A program made the translations under genes and the position numbers. Under the pieces are notes generated by a model that was not told the origin of the DNA, made no database searches, and saw only the letters and a program-made list of their open reading frames with translations. From a virus, in IMG/VR virus record IMGVR_UViG_3300023179_005629, positions 1-46,521 of that record: a stretch of 46,521 nucleotides of DNA; one strand, 5' to 3'. Positions 1 through 8,553 of this stretch are shown here, piece by piece. Position 1 is the stretch's first letter; each line of letters opens with the position of its first letter.

Positions 1-1479
1 GTAGTAAATGGGACAATAAGTGCTAATCAGTTAGCGGCAGATTCTGTAACTGCCGGTAAAATACAAGCTGGCGCTATTACAACAGATAAAATGACCGCCG
101 GCACAATTAATGGTGACAGAATAATTGTTGGTACAATTGAAGTTAGTAAGCTTACAGTAGGAACTACCAGCTTAACAGGTGGAACTTTTTCATTGGGTGA
201 GGGAGCAGGTATAACATCGGGCGGTACAACTTATCAAGGATTAGTTGCAGGAGAAACAACAGTAAACAATAAATTTGGTGCATTATTTAGTAGTAATTCT
301 ACTGCTGCTGCTTTAGGATTAGGAAATAGAGTAGGGCCCAGTACTGGAAATGTTGCTGAATTCTATAAATCTAGAGTGGCTGGCACATATGCAACATTTG
401 ATAATATATCTTTAATTGGAGGATACAATGTAGGATTTGCTACTCAATATTATTCTGCTGACCAAAAATTACAAACAAAGCTTTCAGCAGCAGAACCTAC
501 TGCATGTGCTGCATTTATTGCAAATCCCTCGGGTGGAGTTATAAAGTTATCCGGACAAATCGGCAATATGGTATCTAGCACTATAAATTACGGTGCAGAA
601 ATAGTTAATTGGTACAATGCTTCATATCCGAAAACTATTGTCCAAATATCTGGTAATAATAGTACCATTAATGCAGGTATAGATGCATCAAATAGATATG
701 ATGGATCAGCACAAACTTTTACTAGAGCCATTTTAGCAGGCTCGGGTTTAGCATTGGGGGTAGATAGTATAACTGCTTTTGGTGGAGTATATTATGTCTT
801 TAATACCAGTGGAACGGTTAGTACTGCAGTAGCTACTGCAACAAATTCTGGAAGAGCTTTATATTCGATTGCCGGCTCAACCGGCCCATTTACTGGTTCA
901 CATGATGCTTATATTGAAACTTCAGAAATTATAGAAATAGGGGATATAGTTTGTGATTTACAAGTTTTATCCAAAAAAAATATAAATGATACTGTTACTA
1001 AAGTAACGTTATCTTCTATGTGTAACCAAAAATCAGTAGTAGGGGTGGTATCAGAAATTTTAGGCGCCAATTGTGACTTTAAACCAACAGCATTTGTAAA
1101 TTATTCTTCCGCCGAAGCATCAGAACCAACATTTACAGAAAATTTTGATAAATTTAGTAATACAATTGTTTATACTCCAAATACTATTTCGGTATCTGGA
1201 ATAGTCAGTAATTATATATCACCTGAATTTGAAACTTATCATACTACACTAAATTATATTTCCATTAATTCTTTAGGTGAAGGATTAATAAATGTATGTG
1301 GAGAGAATGGTAATATAGAAATAGGAGACTTGATTTCCTCATCCTCAATACTTGGTAAAGGTATGAAACAATCGGATGATATAGTTAGAAACTATACTGT
1401 AGCCAAATCTAGAGAAAATGTAACGTTTTCATCATCTACTGAAGTAAAATTAGTAGCTTGCACATATCATTGCGGATAA
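1..1479 (+). CDS. Tail-fibre-like structural protein, 5' end outside window
   Basis: The reading frame is open from base 1, so the gene starts upstream; the first internal ATG (91) is probably not the real start. The visible N-terminal part is built of short repeats of the type (A)GxI followed by T/S-x-x-K (ISANQLAADSVTAGKI, AITTDKMTAGTI, NGDRIIVGTI), a pattern common in trimeric phage fibre or tail proteins. The middle is rich in Gly, Ser, Thr and Ala, as expected for beta-structured fibre domains. The C-terminal 180 residues (HDAYIETSEIIEIGDIV, VVGVVSEI, GNIEIGDLISSS, ending VACTYHCG) look like a conserved fibre-end or chaperone-type domain. It lies directly upstream of a small tail protein and gp13, which supports a virion role. 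The ligand and exact position on the particle cannot be read from the sequence. Confidence 0.7.
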   Translation, partial: VVNGTISANQLAADSVTAGKIQAGAITTDKMTAGTINGDRIIVGTIEVSKLTVGTTSLTGGTFSLGEGAGITSGGTTYQGLVAGETTVNNKFGALFSSNSTAAALGLGNRVGPSTGNVAEFYKSRVAGTYATFDNISLIGGYNVGFATQYYSADQKLQTKLSAAEPTACAAFIANPSGGVIKLSGQIGNMVSSTINYGAEIVNWYNASYPKTIVQISGNNSTINAGIDASNRYDGSAQTFTRAILAGSGLALGVDSITAFGGVYYVFNTSGTVSTAVATATNSGRALYSIAGSTGPFTGSHDAYIETSEIIEIGDIVCDLQVLSKKNINDTVTKVTLSSMCNQKSVVGVVSEILGANCDFKPTAFVNYSSAEASEPTFTENFDKFSNTIVYTPNTISVSGIVSNYISPEFETYHTTLNYISINSLGEGLINVCGENGNIEIGDLISSSSILGKGMKQSDDIVRNYTVAKSRENVTFSSSTEVKLVACTYHCG

Positions 1480-1482
1480 CAC

Positions 1483-1812
1483 ATGGCTAGCTTAAAAAAT
1501 TTAGTGATTGATCAAGGTACTACATTTATTGAGTATGTTTTATATAAAGACAAAAATAAAAATGCTATAGATATTTCTGGTATGAATTCTAGAGCACAAA
1601 TGAGAAAATCATACTATAGTGCAAATGCAACAACCTTTTCCACTACAATATCTAGTAATATTAATGGTAACGTTACTATTTCTTTAACAGCATCAGAAAC
1701 AGCAAATCTAAAAGCAGGTAGATATGTTTACGATGTTGAAGTATATAATTCCAATGTAGTTTATAGAATACAAGAGGGTGCAATCACAGTATATCCGGAG
1801 GTCACAAAATAA
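1483..1812 (+). CDS. Small Ig-like/beta-rich virion-associated protein
   Basis: A 109-residue protein with no named function. It begins MASLKNLVIDQGTTF and ends EGAITVYPEVTK. Its alternating hydrophobic and polar pattern, and the phrase LTASETANLKAGRYVYDVEV, suggest a small beta-sandwich like those in phage baseplate or fibre accessory proteins. The spacing is tight: 3 bases after the preceding fibre-like gene and immediately before gp13, so it is probably co-transcribed with virion genes. Similar short proteins sit between the fibre gene and the neck genes in marine T4-like phages (family knowledge from memory). The structural role is inferred from context; no catalytic motif is visible. Confidence 0.6.
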   Translation: MASLKNLVIDQGTTFIEYVLYKDKNKNAIDISGMNSRAQMRKSYYSANATTFSTTISSNINGNVTISLTASETANLKAGRYVYDVEVYNSNVVYRIQEGAITVYPEVTK

Positions 1813-2556
1813 ATGGCTAAAGTAACATCAAGAGAAAGTCTTAAAGAATATGCTTTACGTAATCTTGGTCATCCGGTAATTGAAATAAATGTGGATGATG
1901 ATCAGGTTGAAGATCGTATCGATGAGGCATTCCAATTTTATAGAGAATATCATTATGATGCTGTTGAATTAATTTATCTTAAACATCAATTTTTAGAAGA
2001 AGAAATAACAAATCAATATATTTCCTTAAATGATAATATTGTAGGAGTAAATAGAATTCTACCTTTAACTAATAGAACTAAGGGTATGAATATGTTTGAT
2101 ATTCGATATCAAATCTTAATTAATGATCTATATAGTTTAATGTCGACTGATTTAATTTATTACAATATGGTGAGAACTGAAATAGAATTAATAAATCAAC
2201 TATTAGTTGGAATTAAACCTATAAGATTTAATCGTCATATGAATAGATTGTTTATAGATTGGGATTGGCAAGCTGATATTGCTGCTGGAGATTATATAAT
2301 TGTGGAATGTTATCGTATTCTTGATCCATCAACTTATACTGATGTATACGACGATATGTTTTTAAAGAAATATGTTACTGCATTAATAAAAAGACAATGG
2401 GGTATTAACTTAAAGAAGTTTAGTGGTGTTCAACTACCCGGAGGAGTTATGCTTAATGGTGATACTATTTACCAAGAAGCAATTGCTGAAATTAAAGCAA
2501 TAGAAGATGATATGCAATCTAGATTTGAATTACCTGTAGATATGTTCGTTGGATAA
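1813..2556 (+). CDS. 13: Neck protein gp13
   Basis: A 247-residue protein in the T4 position directly upstream of gp14, gp15 and the terminase genes. In T4, gp13 and gp14 form the neck (head completion) complex that closes the portal after packaging and joins head to tail. The N-terminus (SLKEYALRNLGHPVIEINVDDDQVEDRIDEAF) is the recognisable gp13-type helical start, and the C-terminus is acidic (IEDDMQSRFELPVDMFVG). Its start abuts the stop of the preceding gene. Length and gene order both fit gp13. The assignment rests on sequence resemblance plus strict synteny; no enzymatic function is expected. Confidence 0.88.
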   Translation: MAKVTSRESLKEYALRNLGHPVIEINVDDDQVEDRIDEAFQFYREYHYDAVELIYLKHQFLEEEITNQYISLNDNIVGVNRILPLTNRTKGMNMFDIRYQILINDLYSLMSTDLIYYNMVRTEIELINQLLVGIKPIRFNRHMNRLFIDWDWQADIAAGDYIIVECYRILDPSTYTDVYDDMFLKKYVTALIKRQWGINLKKFSGVQLPGGVMLNGDTIYQEAIAEIKAIEDDMQSRFELPVDMFVG

Positions 2557-2617
2557 TATTATCATCTAGGCACATAGCAATAATAACACCTTGTCTATAG
2601 AAAGTCAATAGAAAAGA

Positions 2618-3367
2618 ATGACTACAGTTAATCCATATTTTCAAAGTGGTATACCTATAGGAAGACGTTCGGAACAAAATCTATACGAAGATTTAATCAT
2701 AGAATGTATGAAGATTTATGGTTTTGAAGTCTACTATATTCCGAGAAAAACGGTAAATGAAGATCCTATTTTGGGCGAAGATCCATTACAAAAATATGAG
2801 CATGCTTATCCTATAGAAATGTATTTAGAAAATATTTTGGGATTTGAAGGTGAAGGGGAACTGATAAGTAAATTTGGTATAGAATTAAGAGACACCGCAA
2901 GATTCGTAGTATCTCGAAAAAGATGGACTGAGGTAGCAGGAAGATTTGGAAATACTATTTTAGATCTTAGGCCCGCAGAGGGAGATCTTATCTATTTTCC
3001 TTTGACCAAATCTATTTTTGAAATACGTAAAGTTACCGGACAAGATCCATACTATCAAATAGGAAAATTATTTGTATTTAAGTTAGATTGTGAACTAATG
3101 GGATTCTCAGAAGAGAGAATTGATACAGGCGTAAGCGAGATAGATGATTTACTTAATGATAAAAGATTGGATCTTGAGTTATATAATTTTCTTAAGGAGG
3201 ATGGAGACGAATTTATATTAGAATATCTATCAGAATCCTCTTTAGTTTTGGAATCTTATAATATTCAATCTAGGGATTTAGCATCAGACAATAATGATTT
3301 CGATACTAATATTACCGACATTTTGGATTTCACAGAAAGAAATCCATTTGGTGAGATCTACAAATAA
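2618..3367 (+). CDS. 14: Neck protein gp14
   Basis: A 249-residue protein, close to T4 gp14 in length and in the same place between gp13 and gp15. It begins MTTVNPYFQSGIPIGRRSEQNLYEDLIIECMKIYGFEVYYIPR, a start typical of gp14, and has an acidic C-terminus with a FTERNPFGE-type ending. With gp13 it should form the neck that seals the filled head and accepts the tail. The 61-base gap before it holds no gene I can see. Its stop TAA overlaps the ATG of gp15 by one base, indicating translational coupling. Confidence 0.88.
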   Translation: MTTVNPYFQSGIPIGRRSEQNLYEDLIIECMKIYGFEVYYIPRKTVNEDPILGEDPLQKYEHAYPIEMYLENILGFEGEGELISKFGIELRDTARFVVSRKRWTEVAGRFGNTILDLRPAEGDLIYFPLTKSIFEIRKVTGQDPYYQIGKLFVFKLDCELMGFSEERIDTGVSEIDDLLNDKRLDLELYNFLKEDGDEFILEYLSESSLVLESYNIQSRDLASDNNDFDTNITDILDFTERNPFGEIYK

Positions 3368-4119
3368 TGTTAAATCAAAAATTTTATTGGGGGACTATTA
3401 GAAAAGCAATAGTTTCTTTTGGTAATATGTTTAATCAAATAACTATAGATAGACTTGATACATCTGGAAATATAGTACAAACTATAAGAGTTCCTTTGGC
3501 TTATGCTCCAAAACAAAAATTTATTCAAAGAATAGCACAACAACCTAGTGTAGATGAACAAAATATAGAAATATATCTTCCAAGAATGTCTTTTGAGATG
3601 ATTGGAATAAATTATGATCCAAATAGAAAAATAAGTCCTATACAGCAAAATAGAAATATTAATTCATCAACTGTAACTTTAAATCAACAGTATGCCCCTA
3701 CCCCTTACAACATCAATTTAAATTTGTATGTATATACAAAAAATCAAGATGATGGTTTACAAATAATTGAGCAGATACTTCCTTATTTTAATCCTGATTA
3801 CAATTTAACCTTAAAAGCCATACCGTTGTTGGATATAAAAAACGATTTACCTATTTTATTACAAAATATTCTTTATGATGATCAATATGAGGGTGATTTT
3901 AAACAAAGACGTTCAATAATTTGGACCTTAAATTTTATAATGAAACTGAATTTCTATGGCCCTGTATCTAAACAGGGAGTTATTAAAAGAGTTATTGCTG
4001 ATACATTTTCAGATTCTGCATTTACTAATAAACAACAATCCTATAAAGTTCAGGTTGATCCTTTTACAGCTATACCAGGTGATGATATAGATTATCTTGA
4101 AACCTTTGAAGAATTTTAA
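3367..4119 (+). CDS. 15: Proximal tail sheath stabiliser gp15
   Basis: A 250-residue protein corresponding to T4 gp15, the hexameric tail terminator that caps tube and sheath and binds the neck. The N-terminus MLNQKFYWGTIRKAIVSFGNMFNQITIDR is characteristic, as is the central part with EIYLPRMSFEMIGINYDPNRKISP. It lies between gp14 and the small terminase gene, overlapping each neighbour by one base (TAATG at the start, TAATGA-type junction at the end). No catalytic residues are expected. The antisense open frame inside it has no start signal or family resemblance. Confidence 0.88.
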   Translation: MLNQKFYWGTIRKAIVSFGNMFNQITIDRLDTSGNIVQTIRVPLAYAPKQKFIQRIAQQPSVDEQNIEIYLPRMSFEMIGINYDPNRKISPIQQNRNINSSTVTLNQQYAPTPYNINLNLYVYTKNQDDGLQIIEQILPYFNPDYNLTLKAIPLLDIKNDLPILLQNILYDDQYEGDFKQRRSIIWTLNFIMKLNFYGPVSKQGVIKRVIADTFSDSAFTNKQQSYKVQVDPFTAIPGDDIDYLETFEEF

Positions 4120-4526
4120 TGAAAAATATTCCAGAATTAAATAAGTTATTTGATATTGACATCAGTAAAGAAGAAAATCTACCATCTATATCCGCTCCAA
4201 AAATGGAAATTGAAATCGAGGATGATTATCAATTAGCAAGAAATACTTTAAGAACTCTTATAATGAAAGGTGAATCCACATTAGATGAGATGATAAATTT
4301 GGCTAAAAATTCTGAGCATCCAAGAACTTATGAGGTAGCTGGCCAATTAATTAAAACCATGTCTGATGTAGCAAAAGATTTACTCACATTACAAAAACAA
4401 GTTAAAGATTTACAATCTGATTCTCAAACTCCTTCTATCGGAACTCAGAATAATGTAGTATTTGCTGGGTCAACATCTGATTTAATGAAACTTTTAAAAA
4501 ATCCTAATATTATTGATAACAAATGA
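4119..4526 (+). CDS. 16: Terminase small subunit gp16
   Basis: A 135-residue protein directly upstream of the large terminase, overlapping it by four bases (ATGA). Family knowledge: the small subunit forms a ring that recognises DNA and stimulates the gp17 ATPase. The visible pattern fits: an acidic N-terminal tail, a predicted helical region (DDYQLARNTLRTLIMKGESTLDEMINLAK), a second coiled-coil-like helix (TMSDVAKDLLTLQKQVKDLQ) and a short C-terminal tail (STSDLMKLLKNPNIIDNK). It is somewhat shorter than T4 gp16 (164 residues), as in other marine relatives. Confidence 0.85.
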   Translation: MKNIPELNKLFDIDISKEENLPSISAPKMEIEIEDDYQLARNTLRTLIMKGESTLDEMINLAKNSEHPRTYEVAGQLIKTMSDVAKDLLTLQKQVKDLQSDSQTPSIGTQNNVVFAGSTSDLMKLLKNPNIIDNK

Positions 4527-6220
4527 ATAAGAAGATATCTTATAATGGTAATCCAAATTTAAAACAAATTGGTACTATTATTAATTATACTAGTGAACAA
4601 ATTCAAGAAATAATTAAATGTTCTCAAAATCCAATTTATTTTATTGAAGAATACTGTAAGATTGTATCATTAGATCAAGGATTAATTCCCTTCAAGTTAT
4701 ACGAGTGTCAAAAAGAAAAAGTAGAAACAATTCTTAATAATCGTAAAGTGATTCTAATGGAGGGCAGGCAACAGGGAAAAACTATAACTGCTGCAGCTTG
4801 TATTCTTTGGTATACTTTATTTCAAGAATCTAAAACAGTAGCAATACTTGCTAATAAATCCTCAGCTGCCAGAGAAGTATTATATAGATATCAAATTATG
4901 TATGAAGCCTTGCCTATATGGATGCAACAAGGGGTAAAAACATTTAATAAAGGCGATATAGAATTAGAAAATGGTTCAAGAGTTTTTACTGCAGCAACAA
5001 GTTCTTCGGGTATTCGAGGAAAATCCGTAAACTGGTTATATATTGATGAGGCAGCTATTATTCCAAATAATGTAGCTGATGATTTCTTTACGTCGGTGTA
5101 TCCTACAATTTCTGCGGGCGAAACTACAAAGATATTATTAACTTCTACTCCTTTTGGTTATAATCATTTTTGGAAGTTTTGGAATGATGCAGAACAAAAT
5201 CTTAATGGATTTAAAGCTTTGTTTATTCCCTATTCAAGAATACCGGGAAGAACAGAAGAATGGGCTGAGGAGCAAAAATTATTACTTGGCGAACTTAAAT
5301 TTAATCAGGAAGTACTTTGTAGATTTCTTGGTTCATCTAATACATTAATCTCCCCCGATACTATCGCCAGAATGTCTCCATTACCTTATATTTTTGAAAA
5401 TGAGGGATTGGATGTAACAGAAAAACCTATACGAGGATTATTAAATGAAAAAGGTGAAGTAATTAGAAAGCCTCATACTTATGTACTGAATGCCGATACT
5501 TCTCGAGGCGTCGGCGGAGATTATTCGGCATTTACTGTAATAGATGTAACAGAATATCCATATAAAATAGTAGCCAAATATAGAAGTAATAAGATAAGTC
5601 CTATTTTGTATGCTACAGTTATTTACAAAGTTGCTAGAGACTATAATGATGCATTTTGTCTAGTGGAAACTAATGATATCGGACAACAAGTTGTGGATTC
5701 ATTATATACGGATTTAGAATATGAAAATATTTTTGCAACGGGGACAGGCAAAGCTAGACAATTTTTATCAGGGGGATTTGGCCAGGGCACTATTTTAGGA
5801 TTGAGAACTACAACTCAAGTTAAAAGACTCGGGTGTTCATTGTTTAAAAATCTGGTAGAATCTCAAAAGCTATTGATTACCGATAAAGATGTAATTTCTG
5901 AAATTTCCACTTTTACAGAACAAAGAAATACATTTAGAGCGGATGACGGTTATCATGATGATTTAGTAATGTCTTTGGTATTATTTTCTTGGGCTACTAA
6001 TGAATTATACTTTAAAGAATTAACCAATTCTAATTTAAGAATGGCACTTTATGAACAACAAACTAAACAAATCGAGGAAAACTTAACTCCCTTTGGAGTA
6101 GTTAACACTGGAATTCCTGAACAAATTAAGCATGAAGTAATTGGCGATGATGTTTGGTTTAATTTTGATCCGGTAAAAGCTATGGAAAATATCCATAGAA
6201 AAATGGCAGATAATCTATAA
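4523..6220 (+). CDS. 17: Terminase large subunit gp17
   Basis: A 565-residue packaging motor. The N-terminal ATPase domain has Walker A GRQQGKT (about 81-87) and Walker B WLYIDEAA (about 171-178, D175 E176), followed by the coupling motif LLTSTP (about 205-210). The C-terminal RNase H-like nuclease domain shows the expected acidic residues: D325 in NADTSRGVGGDYS, E382 in LVETND and D479/D480 in YHDDLV. Together these define a complete headful terminase that translocates DNA into the prohead and cuts it. It overlaps gp16 and is followed by a late promoter and gp18, the T4 arrangement. No truncation or intein is visible. Confidence 0.96.
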   Translation: MNKKISYNGNPNLKQIGTIINYTSEQIQEIIKCSQNPIYFIEEYCKIVSLDQGLIPFKLYECQKEKVETILNNRKVILMEGRQQGKTITAAACILWYTLFQESKTVAILANKSSAAREVLYRYQIMYEALPIWMQQGVKTFNKGDIELENGSRVFTAATSSSGIRGKSVNWLYIDEAAIIPNNVADDFFTSVYPTISAGETTKILLTSTPFGYNHFWKFWNDAEQNLNGFKALFIPYSRIPGRTEEWAEEQKLLLGELKFNQEVLCRFLGSSNTLISPDTIARMSPLPYIFENEGLDVTEKPIRGLLNEKGEVIRKPHTYVLNADTSRGVGGDYSAFTVIDVTEYPYKIVAKYRSNKISPILYATVIYKVARDYNDAFCLVETNDIGQQVVDSLYTDLEYENIFATGTGKARQFLSGGFGQGTILGLRTTTQVKRLGCSLFKNLVESQKLLITDKDVISEISTFTEQRNTFRADDGYHDDLVMSLVLFSWATNELYFKELTNSNLRMALYEQQTKQIEENLTPFGVVNTGIPEQIKHEVIGDDVWFNFDPVKAMENIHRKMADNL

Positions 6221-6231
6221 AATCATTTATT

Positions 6232-6239
6232 TATAAATA
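6232..6239 (+). promoter_or_regulatory. T4-type late promoter upstream of gp18
   Basis: An exact TATAAATA octamer lies 53 bases before the gp18 ATG, in the 71-base gap after gp17. This is the consensus recognised by gp55-containing RNA polymerase coupled to the sliding clamp. A strong ribosome site (AAGGAGATTAAG) precedes the ATG at 6292. Confidence 0.85.
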
Positions 6240-6291
6240 AATAGTAATTAAGTTGTAGTAAGACTACAAAAAATATCTCAAGGAGATTAAG

Positions 6292-7953
6292 ATGGCATTT
6301 CAGCTTTCACCGGGTGTACTAGTTACTGAAAGAGATGATACTCTTAGTGTTCCAAGTGTTTCCACAACTGCCGGTGGTTTTGTTGGTTATTTTCAATGGG
6401 GCCCTGTTGATGAAATAGTTCAAATTGATTCTGAAAGAAATCTTGTGGCCACTTTCGGCAAACCAACAAGTAATACCTATACTTCATTTTTTACAGCAGC
6501 AAATTTCTTATCATATGGAAACAATTTAAAAGTAATTAGAACTGTATCACCTGCTACTGCTAGAAATGCTGCAGCAAATACTACCATTCTAGTTAAAAAT
6601 GATGATCATTATGATACTCTCACTTTTACTAATGTTGGAGAATGGGTAGCTAGATATCCAGGTAATTTGGGTTCATCGTTAAAGGTATCCTTGGCGGATG
6701 CTAATACTTTTGGCACATGGGCGTATAAAACGCAATTTAGTTCAGTATCTCCTAATACTTCTTCCTATACAAATGCTATAGGTGGTAGATATGATGAATT
6801 ACATGTTATAGTATTAGATTCAGACGGAACTTGGTCCGGTTCAAGAGACACAGTATTAGAAAAATTTGAATTTCTTTCTAAGGCCTCAGATGCTAAAACT
6901 CTTGATGGCGGATCAAATTATTATAAAGATGTTATTAATAATAACTCCAAATACATAAGATTTGCAAATCATACCGCTAATACATCGTCCACAACAAATT
7001 GGGGTGAAACTGCTAGAGAAAGACAATTTGCTAATTTATTGGCCAATGTAACTGTAACCTTGCGGGGAGGAATCGATCCTGCCACCGGTGCAGATTTATT
7101 GTCCGCATACGATACCTTTGCTAATGATGAATTATATGATATAAACTTGATACCTGTAGGTAGTGTTAATGTATCAGTTGCTTCATATGTTATTACAAAC
7201 GTCGCTGAAGTAAGAAAAGATTGTATGGTATTTATTTCGCCTTTACAAACAGATGTTATTAACAACACCCTTGCTGTTACTAATGTAGTAAATACCAGAA
7301 ATAGTTTACCAAGTTCTTCATATGCAGTATATGATTCAGGCTGGAAATATCAATATGATAGATACAATGATGTATATCGATATATTCCACTGAATGGTGA
7401 TATAGCAGGATTAACTGCAAGAAATGATTTTATTGCTGATCCTTGGTTCTCGCCTGCAGGATTTAATAGAGGCGGTATTAAAAACGTTATAAAATTAGCA
7501 TACTCTCCAAATAAATCAGATAGAGATACATTGTACAGAGCAGGGGTGAATCCCGTAGTTTCATTCCCCGGGCAAGGCACTGTATTATTTGGCGACAAAA
7601 CATTATTAGCTAAACCGAGTGCTTTTGATAGAATAAATGTTCGAAGATTGTTTATTACACTTGAAAAGGCAATAGCAACAGCGGCAAAGTTTCAATTGTT
7701 CGAATTTAACGACGCATTTACTAGAGCACAGTTTAGAAATCTTGTTGAACCGTTTCTAAGAGACGTGCAAGGACGTAGGGGCATAACAGATTTCAGAGTC
7801 ATTTGTGATGACACTAATAATACCGGTGAAATTATAGATAGAAACGAGTTTGTTGCAGATATTTACATTAAACCTGCTCGAGCTATCAACTTTATTCAAT
7901 TAAATTTTATTGCTACAAGAAGTGGTATATCTTTTGAAGAAGTTGGTGCATAA
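6292..7953 (+). CDS. 18: Tail sheath protein gp18
   Basis: A 553-residue contractile sheath protein. The N-terminus MAFQLSPGVLVTERDDTLSVPSVSTT and the following GGFVGYFQWGPVDEIVQI are the standard sheath opening. The C-terminal third holds the conserved NRGGIKNV, ALITLEKAI-like (FITLEKAIATAAKFQLFEFND), FRNLVEPFLRDVQGRRGITDFRVICD and ARAINFIQLNFIATRSG blocks. These match the conserved domain of contractile-tail sheath proteins. T4 gp18 is longer (659 residues), so surface insertion domains are probably reduced. It is driven by its own late promoter and followed 15 bases later by the tube gene. Confidence 0.95.
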   Translation: MAFQLSPGVLVTERDDTLSVPSVSTTAGGFVGYFQWGPVDEIVQIDSERNLVATFGKPTSNTYTSFFTAANFLSYGNNLKVIRTVSPATARNAAANTTILVKNDDHYDTLTFTNVGEWVARYPGNLGSSLKVSLADANTFGTWAYKTQFSSVSPNTSSYTNAIGGRYDELHVIVLDSDGTWSGSRDTVLEKFEFLSKASDAKTLDGGSNYYKDVINNNSKYIRFANHTANTSSTTNWGETARERQFANLLANVTVTLRGGIDPATGADLLSAYDTFANDELYDINLIPVGSVNVSVASYVITNVAEVRKDCMVFISPLQTDVINNTLAVTNVVNTRNSLPSSSYAVYDSGWKYQYDRYNDVYRYIPLNGDIAGLTARNDFIADPWFSPAGFNRGGIKNVIKLAYSPNKSDRDTLYRAGVNPVVSFPGQGTVLFGDKTLLAKPSAFDRINVRRLFITLEKAIATAAKFQLFEFNDAFTRAQFRNLVEPFLRDVQGRRGITDFRVICDDTNNTGEIIDRNEFVADIYIKPARAINFIQLNFIATRSGISFEEVGA

Positions 7954-7968
7954 TTTTAGGAGAAATTA

Positions 7969-8550
7969 ATGTCAACCGTTTTTAATGTAGATAGATTTAA
8001 AGCAGAATTAACCAATGGTGGTGCTAGACCTAATCAATTTATGGTGCAAGTAAGTTATCCAAACTATGTTACTTCACGATCAGCAGCAGTTAGACGAGGT
8101 CCCTTTTTAATTACTGCTGCAGAACTGCCTGGACAAACTATTGGTACAGTAAATACATTTTATAGAGGCAGAGCAGTAAAATTGGCAGGGGATCTAAATT
8201 TTGCCCCATTTAGTTTCAATGTCATCAATGATTCAGATTTTTCCATTCGAACAGCATTAGAGGAATGGATAAATGGGATGGATAATAGAATCAACAAAAC
8301 AGGAAGATTGCAGCCAAGTGAATATCAAAGAGATGTCAACATTTTTCAACTAGATAGAAATGGTAATACTTTAAAAGAATATAAGTTATATAGCGCCTTC
8401 CCGAATGCTATAGGGCCGGTATCATTAAACTTTGGTTTAAATGATCAAATTTCTGAATTTACTGTTTCTTTAGAATATCAGACTTTTACTGTAAGTAATA
8501 ATCCGATAAATGTTTTGTTGAATTTTAGTCCCCCTTATTTAAGTACATAA
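7969..8550 (+). CDS. 19: Tail tube protein gp19
   Basis: A 193-residue tube protein directly after the sheath gene, as in T4 (gp19, 163 residues). Recognisable parts are an N-terminal MSTVFNVDRFKAELTNGGARPNQFMVQVSYP, the ITAAELPGQTIG segment, AVKLAGDLNFAPFSFNVINDSDF and a C-terminal beta strand EFTVSLEYQTFTVS. This fold stacks as hexameric rings to form the inner tube through which DNA passes. A clear ribosome site (TTTAGGAGAAATTA) precedes the ATG. A second tube-fold gene lies after gp23 in this window. Confidence 0.92.
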   Translation: MSTVFNVDRFKAELTNGGARPNQFMVQVSYPNYVTSRSAAVRRGPFLITAAELPGQTIGTVNTFYRGRAVKLAGDLNFAPFSFNVINDSDFSIRTALEEWINGMDNRINKTGRLQPSEYQRDVNIFQLDRNGNTLKEYKLYSAFPNAIGPVSLNFGLNDQISEFTVSLEYQTFTVSNNPINVLLNFSPPYLST

Positions 8551-8553
8551 GAT

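Noticed and set aside
3370-3648. Antisense open frame inside gp15
   Set aside because: No ribosome site or family resemblance; its composition mirrors the AT-rich sense gene.
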